A program made the position numbers and the translations under genes. Shown here piece after piece: positions 26,627 through 35,306 of a stretch of 56,872 bases of DNA. The notes below the pieces were generated by a model. That model was not told the origin of the DNA. It did no database searches and worked only from the letters and a program-made list of their open reading frames with translations. Each line of letters starts with the position of its first letter. The first letter of the stretch is position 1. This DNA is from CAYMCO01 sp964388955 (GTDB lineage: Bacteria > Chloroflexota > Anaerolineae > Anaerolineales > E44-bin32): contig CAYMCO010000037.1 of assembly GCA_964388955.1 (NCBI GenBank), positions 1 to 56,872 on the forward strand. Direction: 5' to 3'.

Positions 26627-27637
26627 ATGGACGTGCCACCCACTCAAATTCGAGATAACCCGATGGAGGAAGTGCTCTACGAGGTGAAGAAGGTGATCGT
26701 CGGGCAGGACCTGCTGCTCGAGCGCCTGATCGTCGCCCTGCTGGCGCGCGGTCACATTCTCGTGGAGGGTGTGCCGGGCCTGGCGAAGACCATGGCGATC
26801 AAGACTTTGGCCCAGGTGATCGGCGGCGAATTCCGCCGCATCCAGTTCACACCGGACCTGGTGCCGGCCGACTTGATCGGCACCCGCATCTACAACCAGA
26901 AGACCGCTGAATTCGATACCGCCCTGGGGCCTGTGATGACAAACCTGCTCCTGGCGGATGAGATCAACCGGGCTCCTGCCAAAGTGCAGAGCGCGCTGCT
27001 GGAGGTCATGCAGGAGCGCCAAGTTACCATCGGCCGGGAGACCTACATAGCGCCGGATCCTTTCCTGGTGATGGCGACCCAGAATCCGATCGAATCGGAG
27101 GGCACATATCCGCTTCCCGAGGCGCAGGTGGACCGTTTCATGCTCAAGGCGCTCGTCAGCTATCCAAGCGCCACAGAGGAATTCGTGATTGTGGAGCGCA
27201 TGTCGGGTGCCCTGCAGCCGATCCGCAAGGTGATCGGTGCTCAGCGTCTGCTGGCACTGCAGCGTCAGGTCGACCAGGTCTACGTTGATCCGGCGTTGAT
27301 CGAATACGCAGTTTCCCTTGTAACGGCGACACGGGATCCCGCCCGGACCGGCCGGGAGGACTTGGAACCCTATATTCTCTTCGGCGCCAGCCCGCGCGCC
27401 TCCATAAACCTAATTCTGACCGCTCGCGCCCTGGCGTTTCTCCGCGGCCGAGGATATGCGCTGGCGCAGGATATGCGCGACCTGGCCCACGACGTCATCC
27501 GCCACCGTCTCGTACTTTCCTATGAGGCGCTCGCCGATAACGTGGAAGCGGACCAACTGCTCGATCGTCTGTTTCAATCGGTGCCCATGCCGGAGATCTT
27601 GATCGATGAGCGCAGAATCGCCCTCGGCCCCCGATAG
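26627..27637 (+). CDS. moxR: MoxR-family AAA+ ATPase
   Basis: A 336-residue AAA+ chaperone-like ATPase. Walker A is VEGVPGLAKTM (the MoxR form of the P-loop), Walker B is LLLADEINRAPAK, sensor 1 is MATQNPIESEGTYPLPEAQ and the sensor 2 region contains FGASPRASI. MoxR proteins usually act with DUF58 and VWA partners in metal insertion or protein-complex assembly. The ATG at 26627 follows GGAGG with a six-base spacer. The gene overlaps the DUF58 gene by 32 bases, so they are co-translated. It is the centre of a Bat-like operon. Confidence 0.93.
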   Translation: MDVPPTQIRDNPMEEVLYEVKKVIVGQDLLLERLIVALLARGHILVEGVPGLAKTMAIKTLAQVIGGEFRRIQFTPDLVPADLIGTRIYNQKTAEFDTALGPVMTNLLLADEINRAPAKVQSALLEVMQERQVTIGRETYIAPDPFLVMATQNPIESEGTYPLPEAQVDRFMLKALVSYPSATEEFVIVERMSGALQPIRKVIGAQRLLALQRQVDQVYVDPALIEYAVSLVTATRDPARTGREDLEPYILFGASPRASINLILTARALAFLRGRGYALAQDMRDLAHDVIRHRLVLSYEALADNVEADQLLDRLFQSVPMPEILIDERRIALGPR

Positions 27638-28520
27638 TCTGCTCATCGCGCCCGAGCGCATCCTGGGGCGTATCGACTGGCAGGTGATTCGGCGTCTGGA
27701 TGGGTTGCTGCAAGGGAACTACCAGACGCTGTTCTACGGCCCAGGATTGGACTTCGCGGATCTGCGGGAATACCAGGCGGAGGACGACATTCGGCACATC
27801 GACTGGAATGTCACCGCACGCCTCAACCATCCCTATGTTCGCCAGTTCTATGAGGAGCGCGAGGTGACGGCTTGGTTCCTGCTCGACTTGAGCCCCTCCA
27901 TGTACTTTGGTTCGCCGGAGCGCTCGAAGCGGAGCGCGCTGATCGACTTGGTGGCGACCCTGGCCAGGCTGTTCACCCGGGGAGGCAATCGGGTCGGCGC
28001 CATGCTATACAACCGCGACCTGGAGCGCACCATCCCTCCACTCGGTGGGCGGAATCAGGTCCTGCGGTTGATCCGTGATCTCGCACGGACCAAGGCGCGC
28101 GCCGGCTCGGAGACTGACTTGAGGGTGCTGCTTCAGGCCGGACACAACACCTTCAAACGCCGCTCGCTCGTCTTTCTCATCTCTGACTTCTTCAGCCTTC
28201 CGGGTTGGGAGAAGCCGCTGGCCTCCCTCAATCGTCGACACGATTTGGTCGCCGTCCGAATCTGGGATCCTCGCGAAGACGAACTGCCCGCAGCCGGCAT
28301 GGTCTATATGCAGGATGCGGAGACCGGCGAACAACTGTATGTCGATCTCTCCGATCCTGTTTTCCGGCGACGGTTGAAGGAAGCCGTGGCCCGCCGCGAG
28401 ACTGCGTTGCAGTCCACCTTGAGACGCAACGGCGTGGATCTGTTCGATATCTCCACGCAGGAGGACATGGTGGGCGCCCTCGTGCGGATGGCATCTTTGC
28501 GCAAGCGCCGCAAGCGATGA
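27606..28520 (+). CDS. DUF58 / VWA-like protein
   Basis: A 304-residue cytoplasmic DUF58 protein, the standard partner of MoxR ATPases. The family block DLREYQAEDDIRHIDWN (about 58-74) is clear, followed by RQFYEEREVTAWFLLDLSPSM, in which DLSPS forms a MIDAS-like metal site. It starts inside moxR (32-base overlap) and is followed 53 bases later by the first VWA membrane protein. The likely role is to link the ATPase to envelope-located VWA proteins. The length is normal for the family. Confidence 0.92.
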   Translation: MSAESPSAPDSLLIAPERILGRIDWQVIRRLDGLLQGNYQTLFYGPGLDFADLREYQAEDDIRHIDWNVTARLNHPYVRQFYEEREVTAWFLLDLSPSMYFGSPERSKRSALIDLVATLARLFTRGGNRVGAMLYNRDLERTIPPLGGRNQVLRLIRDLARTKARAGSETDLRVLLQAGHNTFKRRSLVFLISDFFSLPGWEKPLASLNRRHDLVAVRIWDPREDELPAAGMVYMQDAETGEQLYVDLSDPVFRRRLKEAVARRETALQSTLRRNGVDLFDISTQEDMVGALVRMASLRKRRKR

Positions 28521-28573
28521 ATCCATGACCCGGGATCCTGCCCAGTGTCGATCGGGTTCGAAGACGGGGTGAT

Positions 28574-29563
28574 ATGTCTTTCATCTGGCCGAAATTGCTG
28601 GTGACCCTCTTGTTGGTCCCGCTGGTGATCTGGATGTACCTGCGCCTGGCCCGCATTCGCCGGGCGTTCCAAGCCAGCCTGGGCTCGCTTGAGCTCTCAC
28701 GGGCTACATCAGGAAGCGCGATCGCCGCTCGCCGGCGCTTGCCGCCGGCCTTCCAGTTGCTTGGTCTCGCGCTGCTGCTGTTCGGACTGGCGCGCCCGCA
28801 GATGACGGTGAAGGTGCCACGCATCGAGGGCACGGTCGTGCTGGCTTTCGACGTCTCCAACAGCATGGCGGCGGACGATTTCAAGCCTACGCGGCTGGAA
28901 GCCGCCAAGGCCGCTGCCCGGTCCTTCGTGGCGGGACAGCCTCCCACGGTGCGGATTGGAGTGGTGGCCTTCGGAGGGAGCGGCTTGGTGCTGCAGCCCC
29001 CGACGAACGACCAGGCCGCAATTCTGGTCGCCATCGACCGCCTGAGCCCACAGGGCGGCACCTCATTGGGGGAGGGAATTTTCGCTTCTTTGAACGCGAT
29101 CGCCGGCCAGTCGATGACCATCGAGGCGGCGCAGGACAATGGGGGGGGTGCCTCCCTGCGCATCGATGACTACTCCTCTGCGGTGGCGGTTCTGCTCACC
29201 GACGGAGAAAACACCGAGGCGCCGGATCCCCTGGAGATCGCCCAACTGGCGGCAGATGCCGGCGTGCGTGTCTATACCATCGGCGTAGGCAGCCCGGAGG
29301 GCGCAGTCCTGGAAGTGGAGGGCTTCAATGTCCTCACCCAGCTCGACGAGACGGCATTGCAGAACATCGCCAGCGTGACGAACGGGACCTATTTCAAGGC
29401 GGGGGGCGAAGAGGCGTTGAAGGAGATCTACCATAACCTCGACCTGCAGCTAACGAGCAGGGGGGAGCAGATGGAGATCACCGCTCTGGCCGCCGGGCTG
29501 GGGGCCCTGCTGCTGGCCATCGGCGGCGCGTTCTCGCTGTTCTGGTTCGGCAGGGTCCCATAG
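28574..29563 (+). CDS. BatA-like VWA-domain membrane protein
   Basis: A 329-residue protein with two N-terminal membrane helices (about 5-25 and 58-75), a von Willebrand factor A domain (about 88-290) and one C-terminal helix (about 305-325). The MIDAS motif DVSNS is intact in VLAFDVSNSMAADDFKPTR. LLTDGENTEAPDPLE carries the later metal-site residues. Same organisation as Bacteroides BatA/BatB and the Chloroflexota homologues that accompany moxR. Transcribed with moxR and DUF58. GGGGTGAT lies before the ATG. A near-duplicate follows 70 bases downstream. Confidence 0.9.
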   Translation: MSFIWPKLLVTLLLVPLVIWMYLRLARIRRAFQASLGSLELSRATSGSAIAARRRLPPAFQLLGLALLLFGLARPQMTVKVPRIEGTVVLAFDVSNSMAADDFKPTRLEAAKAAARSFVAGQPPTVRIGVVAFGGSGLVLQPPTNDQAAILVAIDRLSPQGGTSLGEGIFASLNAIAGQSMTIEAAQDNGGGASLRIDDYSSAVAVLLTDGENTEAPDPLEIAQLAADAGVRVYTIGVGSPEGAVLEVEGFNVLTQLDETALQNIASVTNGTYFKAGGEEALKEIYHNLDLQLTSRGEQMEITALAAGLGALLLAIGGAFSLFWFGRVP

Positions 29564-29633
29564 ATCGACGGGGAGCGGAAACTCTGGTCGGGCCCTGCTT
29601 CAGAATGAGCAGATGGAAGGTGAGTGAGATCTG

Positions 29634-30710
29634 ATGACGTTGTTGTGGCCTGAGGCGCTGGCGCTTCTGCTGGCGATCCCGCCACTCGTGCTCGCCTATT
29701 TGTGGGCCTTACGGCGCAGGCGCCGCTTCGCCGTGCGGTTCTCCAGTCTGTCGCTCATCCGGGAGGCCTTGCCGGAGCGATCGCGCTGGCGCCGCCACCT
29801 GCCGGCGGTACTCTTCCTTGCCGGACTTGCCAGCGCGCTCGCCGCGGTCGCCCGGCCGGCGGCGGTGGTCCAGGTGCCCCTGAGCCGCACCACCATCATC
29901 CTGGCATTGGACATCTCCCGCAGCATGTGCGCCACCGATGTGGCGCCCAACCGGTTGAGCGTGGCTCAGCAAGCGGCGGCGCAGTTCATCACGCGGCAGG
30001 CGGACGGCACGCAGATTGGGATCGTGGCCTTCGCCGACTTGGCGGAGATCGTGGTGACTCCGACAAATGATCGAGAAAGATTGATTCAAGTGGTCCGCGG
30101 CCTGCGGACCTCCATCGGCACGGCTATCGGGAGCGCCACATTGAAGAGTATCGACGCCATCGCAGAGGTGAATCCGGCCGTGCCACCCAGCGGGCTGAAC
30201 ATGAGCGGGGATGCCGGGGTGGGTCCGAACGCAGGAGGCGGCTACGAACCAGACATCATCGTGCTGCTCACGGATGGCGCCAACACACGCGGCCCACGGC
30301 CGGTGGACGCCGCCCGCCAGGCCGCGGATCGTCGGCTGCGCGTGTACACGATCGGCTTCGGCACCACCGAGTTCAGCGAGATGGTGTGCACCCCAAACCA
30401 GTTGGGAGCTGACTCCTTCGGGGGCGGATTCGGATTCGGCGGCCTGGGCGGAGGTGGATTTGTCGGCAGCCGCTGGCGTCAATATCTGCTGCTCGACGAG
30501 CCGACCCTGCGCTCGGTCGCCGAGATCACCGGCGGAGGTTACTATCGCGCCGAGAATGCCGACCAACTGCTGGAGGTCTTCCAGGACCTGCCAAAGCGGC
30601 TCGATCTGCAGAGTAAGAAGATGGAAATCAGCGTGGCCTTCGTCGCGCTGGGCGCGCTTTTCATGCTATCGGCGCTGGGCCTATCCATGAAATGGCGCCG
30701 CATACCGTAA
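29634..30710 (+). CDS. second BatA-like VWA-domain membrane protein
   Basis: A 358-residue paralogue of the preceding gene: two N-terminal helices, a VWA domain with intact MIDAS motif in LALDISRSMCATDV, and a C-terminal helix. It differs by a glycine-rich insert (about 262-280, GGGFGFGGLGGGGF) between the metal-site loop and the last strand, and by a longer loop after TPTNDRERL. It is the last gene of the HtrA-MoxR-DUF58-VWA-VWA group. The pair may form a heteromeric VWA complex, as proposed for BatA/BatB. Confidence 0.9.
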   Translation: MTLLWPEALALLLAIPPLVLAYLWALRRRRRFAVRFSSLSLIREALPERSRWRRHLPAVLFLAGLASALAAVARPAAVVQVPLSRTTIILALDISRSMCATDVAPNRLSVAQQAAAQFITRQADGTQIGIVAFADLAEIVVTPTNDRERLIQVVRGLRTSIGTAIGSATLKSIDAIAEVNPAVPPSGLNMSGDAGVGPNAGGGYEPDIIVLLTDGANTRGPRPVDAARQAADRRLRVYTIGFGTTEFSEMVCTPNQLGADSFGGGFGFGGLGGGGFVGSRWRQYLLLDEPTLRSVAEITGGGYYRAENADQLLEVFQDLPKRLDLQSKKMEISVAFVALGALFMLSALGLSMKWRRIP

Positions 30711-30785
30711 AGGCCATGGGGGCAGGTGATCAGAGGTGATCACGCACCGGCCGGCGCTCACCGATGGTATCGTGACGAGCTTCAC

Positions 30786-30809
30786 CATACACAATACATG
30801 TTGTGTATG
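30786..30809. promoter_or_regulatory. perfect 9-base palindrome, possible operator
   Basis: Arms CATACACAA and TTGTGTATG with a six-base centre (TACATG). AT-rich in a very GC-rich surrounding and without a T-tract, so it looks like a protein-binding site rather than a terminator. It lies 76 bases after the last VWA gene. No downstream gene starts nearby. Confidence 0.4.
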
Positions 30810-30872
30810 CCGGGCCGGGGCTTCCCATGCGGCCCATGCAACCCGGCGAGCTAGATCCCGCCCCCCAATCCG

Positions 30873-31320
30873 TGCCCGCCATCAACATCCCGGCGGCTGA
30901 AGTCGCGGCAACTCTGGGCCAAGTCCACCTGCGCGGACTTTCCTGGGCGGTCTCCGGGCGGGGGGCTGCACCCCACCCGCAATCCACACCTCGCCATCAG
31001 GATCCCGGCGACTGAAGTCGCGGCAACTCTGGGCCAAGTCCACCTGCGCCGACTTCGCCGGGCGGGCGCTCCGCCGGCAAGCGACTCCCCCTCCCCGCTC
31101 GGCAAGGGGGCCGGGGGGGGGGTGGGTCCGGGCCTCACCCCCAATCTGTGCCCGCCATCAACATCCCGGCGGCTGAAGCCGCGGCAACTCTGGGCCAGGC
31201 CCACCTGCGTGGACTTCGCCGGGCGGGCGCTCCGCAGCCAAGCGACTCCCCCTCCCCGCTCGGCAAGGGGGCCGGGGGGGGTTGGGTCCGGGCCTCACCC
31301 CCAATCTGTGCCCGCGCCTC
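30873..31320. repeat. three imperfect tandem copies of a non-coding repeat unit
   Basis: Blocks of the type GCCATCAACATCCCGGCGGC, GAAGTCGCGGCAACTCTGG and GCCAAGTCCACCTGCGC recur at about 30878, 30995 and 31148. The last two copies are followed by GCAAGCGACTCCCCCTCCC and GCTCGGCAAGGGGGCCGGG blocks. The unit is about 120-165 bases with variable G-runs. There is no coding frame across copies and no CRISPR-like spacer structure. A partial copy of the G-rich block recurs near 34917-34968. Confidence 0.75.
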
Positions 31321-31389
31321 GTAGCATCGTCATGCCCGGTCGGCGATGCGCCCACCTGCCGGCGATCTGCGCGCCCCACACGGCAGCCT

Positions 31390-31414
31390 AGAGACGCCCC
31401 GGCGGGGCGTCTCT
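31390..31414. repeat. GC palindrome family, copy 1
   Basis: Inverted repeat with core arms AGACGCCCC and GGGGCGTCT around GGC. In this copy pairing extends to 11 bases per arm. Identical cores occur at 34741-34761 and 40033-40053, each preceded by a GCNTAG-like flank, so this is an interspersed element rather than a gene-specific terminator. Confidence 0.8.
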
Positions 31415-31696
31415 TCAAGTGCGCTGCTAGCCAGCAGGCACCCATTGGGCCACGGGTTCAGGGTGCACGATTGGTCTTGAGGGGCGTTCCAAAAGATGCT
31501 GAGAAGACTAATGGTGGGGCAGAATCCCCACCAGAGGCGTCCCAGCCAGCTCTCGTCCCGTTCTTCTTGAAATAGCAGGGCTAGGGTGGGGCGGAATTGA
31601 AGAGGAATCACCTATACGAACACTCTTGGGCCCGCCTCTACACAATGCCGTGGCAGCCCCGCTGTGGGAACCATGGCGAGGGCGGGTAGCCCTTGT

Positions 31697-31815
31697 GGCC
31701 GCCCCTACGCCGTGCCTGACTAGCCCCACGGTAGCAATCACCCCTCTATTCCCCTGTGTATCCCCGCTGGGCCGCACGCCGCGCATACCGTCTGGCGCAT
31801 AGTGCACCACGCACG
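31697..31815. repeat. interspersed repeat paired with 35007-35118
   Basis: Contains GCCGTGCCTGACTAGCCCC, CCTCTATTCCCCTGTG and CACGCCGCGCATACCGT in order. The copy at 35007-35118 has the same blocks with substitutions. Confidence 0.65.
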
Positions 31816-31892
31816 CAAACCCGGGTAGCAAACCCGGCTTTCTGACGGGTCGCCTGGCCGTTCGGCAGCCAGCAAACCCGCCTAACATGGCA

Positions 31893-31949
31893 GCTCCCAA
31901 TCAAATAATCTTGACAAATCGGGTAAGACCTATCATAATATTTGGGAGC
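31893..31949 (+). promoter_or_regulatory. strong sigma70-type promoter inside a flanking inverted repeat
   Basis: TTGACA (31911-31916), 17 bases, CATAAT (31934-31939). The promoter is enclosed by GCTCCCAA (31893-31900) and TTGGGAGC (31942-31949), an 8-base inverted repeat 41 bases apart that could bind a regulator or form a loop. The nearest gene, the Asp-box protein, starts about 545 bases downstream. A long leader or an unannotated RNA is implied. Confidence 0.55.
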
Positions 31950-32493
31950 CAGCGCAACAGACCGAAAGGGAAAGAGGCCCGGTTGCCGGTCCCGCCGAAG
32001 GGGTATCCGACTGGGCGATCCGCTGAACCTCGCACTCCGCTCCGACCCAAAGGCGATGTATGCAAGCTGAAGGCGACACTTCACATCCTCATGCGTTGCT
32101 CTCGGAACGAAAAGGGGACGTGGCGCGCCGACGACATCGCCGCCCCTACTCGATGCCGCCCCCACAAACCGGCACATGTCCTGACCGACATTCACACCCT
32201 ATCCGCTCCATCTCTCCCATCCGGCCATTCACTTCGATGCACGGGCCCGGCCCATCGTGGCATCCCCTCTCAAGCCCCCACTCCAACCGGCAAGTCCGCC
32301 GCCGACTCCCTGTTCGATCGCATTCATCCCGTTCAAATCGCGACACTGGGGGCGAGCCCACGAGATCGTTCGACTCTCAGCCAGCAAAGGAGGCGATGCC
32401 TAAAGCTAAAGCACCTCACACCGTTGGACGTCACAGACCCGTAGGATGACGAGCCAGAACGAAAGACCATACCATCCCAAAGGAGGTCGCACG
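31950..32493. other. 545-base leader region of the Asp-box gene
   Basis: Downstream of the promoter at 31911-31939. The plus strand is open from 31887 to 32444, but composition (Pro/Arg-rich, no domain, no good ribosome-binding site) argues against coding. No known riboswitch consensus could be fitted by eye. AAAGGAGG at the right edge belongs to the next gene. Confidence 0.35.
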
Positions 32494-34365
32494 ATGAACC
32501 GCAGAATATGGAAACACCTCCGCCTGCTCTTCGGCGTGGGCCTGATCTTGACGACAGGCTTGTCGGTCATGGGCGCCGCTTCGGGCCAGACGCCCGACGG
32601 CGATCCGCCTATCCCACCTTCCGAGTTCTTCCCCGTGAAATGGTTGCCGGCCCCCGAGCAGTTCGATTTCAACAACCAGGTGGGCGCCGGCGGGCCCTTC
32701 AGCAAGACCCAGATCGAGCGCTTCCGCTGCGAGAGCTCCGGCGATCCCGCCGCGGCAGTCGACATAAGCTGCAACACGGACGAGTTCGGGCAGAACTTCG
32801 CACCCGACAATGAGATCGCCATCGCGGTTGATCCCACTGATCCGGATCACATGGTGGCGGGCTCCAACGACTACTTCTACCGCTTCAACAACGCCACCGG
32901 GGCTCGCCAGGCGATCGTGCCCACCGGCTTCTTCACATCCTTCGACGGCGGAGGGACCTGGATCGATGGGCAGATCCCCATGCGCTCCGGCAATGGCGCC
33001 GGCGACCCGTCTCCGGCTTTCGACGTCGCCAATAGCATGGTGCTCATGGCCCAGCTCGAGAACGTGGCAGGCCAGGGCGGCTTCTACGTCGCTCAGGGCG
33101 ACGTCTCCGTCAGCCTCTCCGAGGACGGCGGCCAGACCTGGAGCGAGCCCATGACCGTCTTCAAGGGCCAGGGGGCCGGCATCGGCCCGGCGGCCAACGC
33201 CGTATTCTGGGACAAGGAGTGGATCACGGTGGACAACAACCCGGACTCCGCCTTCTACGGCCGAGCATACGTCACCGCAACTCGGTTCGGCAACGGCGTG
33301 CTGGGCAGCTACACCGATTCGCCTATCTTCCTGAGCTATTCCGACGACGGCGGGCTGACCTGGACCGAACCAAAAGAGATCTCCGGCAGCAACTCCGATT
33401 TTTGCACCTACCAGGAAACCGGGCCGGAGGGCGAGTGCGATGAGGACCAGTTCTCCATCCCCGAAGTGGCCTCCGACGGCACGCTGTATGTGCACTTCGC
33501 CAACGGGCAGAACCAGGCGGAGTGGGAAGTGGGCTACGACTTCGATTCGCAGATCATGGTCGTGAAGTCCACAGACGGCGGGGAGACATTCGGCGACCCG
33601 GTGCCCGCGGTCCAGCTCGAGGACGGCCTGTCGGACATGCCCTTCTCAGTGATCAACCGCCAAACTGTCTGGGGGCACCAGATCCGTTGGACGGCCATCG
33701 GCAATATCACCGCCGATCCGACCGATCCCGACCACGTCACCATCGTCTTCGCGGATCGGGGGACGGCAAACGGGAATGCCGAAGAGGGCTGCTTCCTCAC
33801 GGATACGGGCGGCTTATTCACCGGCGAGGCGCCGAACTATGATCCCTGCAACGCTGGGCCCGGATCGGACACCGATGTCTACAAGGTTGAATCCACCGAT
33901 GGCGGCGAGACATGGGGGGCGCGGACGTTCGTGGAGGACACGGGCGGCGCCGCCTGGTTCCCCTGGGCGGACTACAAGTCGGACGGCACCCTGGTGGTGG
34001 CCTGGGATCAGGACGATGGCCCGGCGCCCGCCGACAACTTCAGCCACGTGCTGAAAGTGGGCGGGCCATCCGCCGTCTCTCTCGGCCCGACCGAGCACCC
34101 TGACCTCTCACTCACCCACTGGGCCGGGCAGTACGTGGCCGAAGACGAATGGCCGGCGATCTGCGGGCCGGCCGGCTCATCAACTGAAGGGAAGGGATGC
34201 AATATCTTCCACGGCGACTACACCGGCCTGGCCGTCGGGCCGGACGACAGCATCAATGTGGTATGGACCGGGCTGAACGCCTTCGAGACCTCCCCGCAGA
34301 TCGACTTCTACACCGGCGACCCATGGCAGGGCTACCGGCAGGACGCCATGTTCGCCCGGCGCTAG
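32494..34365 (+). CDS. secreted BNR/Asp-box (sialidase-like) repeat protein
   Basis: A 623-residue exported protein with a signal peptide (about 1-31, ending MGAASGQ) and a predicted six-bladed propeller. At least five Asp-box motifs of the S/T-x-D-x-G-x-T-W/F type are visible: SFDGGGTW, SEDGGQTW, SDDGGLTW, STDGGETF and STDGGETW. The spacing is irregular, and the catalytic arginine triad and tyrosine of true sialidases cannot be confirmed by eye, so a general carbohydrate- or protein-binding propeller is as likely as exo-alpha-sialidase activity. AAAGGAGG with a seven-base spacer fixes the start at 32494. A terminator follows the stop codon by about 50 bases. It is monocistronic. Confidence 0.85.
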   Translation: MNRRIWKHLRLLFGVGLILTTGLSVMGAASGQTPDGDPPIPPSEFFPVKWLPAPEQFDFNNQVGAGGPFSKTQIERFRCESSGDPAAAVDISCNTDEFGQNFAPDNEIAIAVDPTDPDHMVAGSNDYFYRFNNATGARQAIVPTGFFTSFDGGGTWIDGQIPMRSGNGAGDPSPAFDVANSMVLMAQLENVAGQGGFYVAQGDVSVSLSEDGGQTWSEPMTVFKGQGAGIGPAANAVFWDKEWITVDNNPDSAFYGRAYVTATRFGNGVLGSYTDSPIFLSYSDDGGLTWTEPKEISGSNSDFCTYQETGPEGECDEDQFSIPEVASDGTLYVHFANGQNQAEWEVGYDFDSQIMVVKSTDGGETFGDPVPAVQLEDGLSDMPFSVINRQTVWGHQIRWTAIGNITADPTDPDHVTIVFADRGTANGNAEEGCFLTDTGGLFTGEAPNYDPCNAGPGSDTDVYKVESTDGGETWGARTFVEDTGGAAWFPWADYKSDGTLVVAWDQDDGPAPADNFSHVLKVGGPSAVSLGPTEHPDLSLTHWAGQYVAEDEWPAICGPAGSSTEGKGCNIFHGDYTGLAVGPDDSINVVWTGLNAFETSPQIDFYTGDPWQGYRQDAMFARR

Positions 34366-34416
34366 AACGGACGTCTCGACCCCGGCCCTCCCTATGGAGG
34401 AACGGCAGAACATGTC

Positions 34417-34443
34417 AAGGGCGGGGCCTGTCCCCCCGCCCTT
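34417..34443 (+). terminator. stem-loop terminator after the Asp-box gene
   Basis: Ten-base stem (AAGGGCGGGG with CCCCGCCCTT), seven-base loop, 52 bases past the stop codon. The T-tract is short (CTTCTTG), so a rho-independent function is likely but not certain. Confidence 0.6.
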
Positions 34444-34740
34444 CTTGCCGCTCGACCGTCACGCTCCGACAGCGCGCCCACAATGGAGATCCCCCTGCCC
34501 AGCGGTGGGGCCCGTCGATGGGGGTCCGGCGCCAATCGCAGTCGCGCCCCGAGATCACCCCGACGACGACCATATACTTCCAATCCCCCTAGAGTTCGTA
34601 GGGATGTTGTATGCAACATCTACACGATGCCCGAAGGCACAAAGGGCCCCCATGGTGAGACGCAATAGGCCTCCCCGCAGGTGGCCGGCCGCATGCGCGC
34701 CGATACGCCAGCCATCTGCTCGCCATGCACGGCAGCGTAG

Positions 34741-34761
34741 AGACGCCCCGGCGGGGCGTCT
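34741..34761. repeat. GC palindrome family, copy 2
   Basis: Arms AGACGCCCC/GGGGCGTCT around GGC, preceded by GCAGCGTAG. Pairing stops at nine bases here. Confidence 0.8.
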
Positions 34762-35006
34762 TCAAGCGGCGAGCTGGACCCCGCCCTCAACCCTCCCCGA
34801 GTTGGGGAGGGGCGCTATTCTCATGAGGGAGCTCTGAGCACCTTGTGAGATAGCCGCGGATTTCGCCCGAATCCCTACCGCAACCTCTGGTCGAGACCGA
34901 GGGCAGCACTGCGGAGCCAAGCGACTCCCCCTTCCCGCTCGGCAAGGGCGCCGGGGGGTTGGGTCCGAAGTCCCGCGCCCGGGCGAGCACGGCTGGCCGC
35001 GAGGCC

Positions 35007-35118
35007 TGCCCCCACGCCGTGCCTGACTCGCCCCGCGGCGGCGCGCGCACCTCTATTCCCTTGGGTACTGCTCAGAGCCACACGCCGCGCAAATCGTATG
35101 GCGCATGGCGCACCGCGC
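35007..35118. repeat. interspersed repeat paired with 31697-31815
   Basis: Carries GCCGTGCCTGACTCGCCCC, CCTCTATTCCCTTGGGTA and CACGCCGCGCAAATCGT, collinear with the upstream copy. Confidence 0.65.
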
Positions 35119-35192
35119 TTGTAGGCAGGGTTTGCCACCCGGCTGCCTCGACAATCCTCCGGGGACCTCCGGCCGCGACCGCGCCGTCGATT

Positions 35193-35306
35193 GTCACTCC
35201 GAGGTCACGGGCCGAGGAGTCTACCCGACGAAACTCCGTTTCATCCTGGAAAGCGAGGAATAGGGCGGAAGGAGATTCCTCGTCGCCTTCGGCTCCTCGG
35301 AATGAC
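35193..35306. mobile_element. MITE-like element, copy 1
   Basis: A 114-base non-coding element whose ends are inverted repeats: GTCACTCCGAGG on the left and CCTCGGAATGAC on the right (11 of 12 positions complementary). Internal blocks GGCCGAGGAG and GGAAGGAGATTCCTCGTCG are shared with the 117-base copy at 49538-49654. No transposase. It lies at the broken end of a decayed Asp-box gene. Confidence 0.6.

Larger units (their letters stand above)
34444..35192. other. repeat-rich non-coding stretch
   Basis: Holds the GC palindrome copy 2 (34741-34761), a CCCTCCCC-GAGTT-GGGGAGGG hairpin near 34794-34814, a copy of the CGACTCCCCCTTCCCGCTC block near 34922, and the repeat at 35007-35118. No gene is supported. 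Confidence 0.5.

Noticed and set aside
30873..31320. Possible CRISPR array
   Set aside because: Units are 120-165 bases, imperfect and contiguous; there are no short constant repeats separated by unique spacers and no cas genes.
31950..32493. Riboswitch in the Asp-box leader
   Set aside because: No consensus core of TPP, cobalamin, SAM, glycine, ZTP, fluoride or cyclic-di-GMP classes could be matched by eye.
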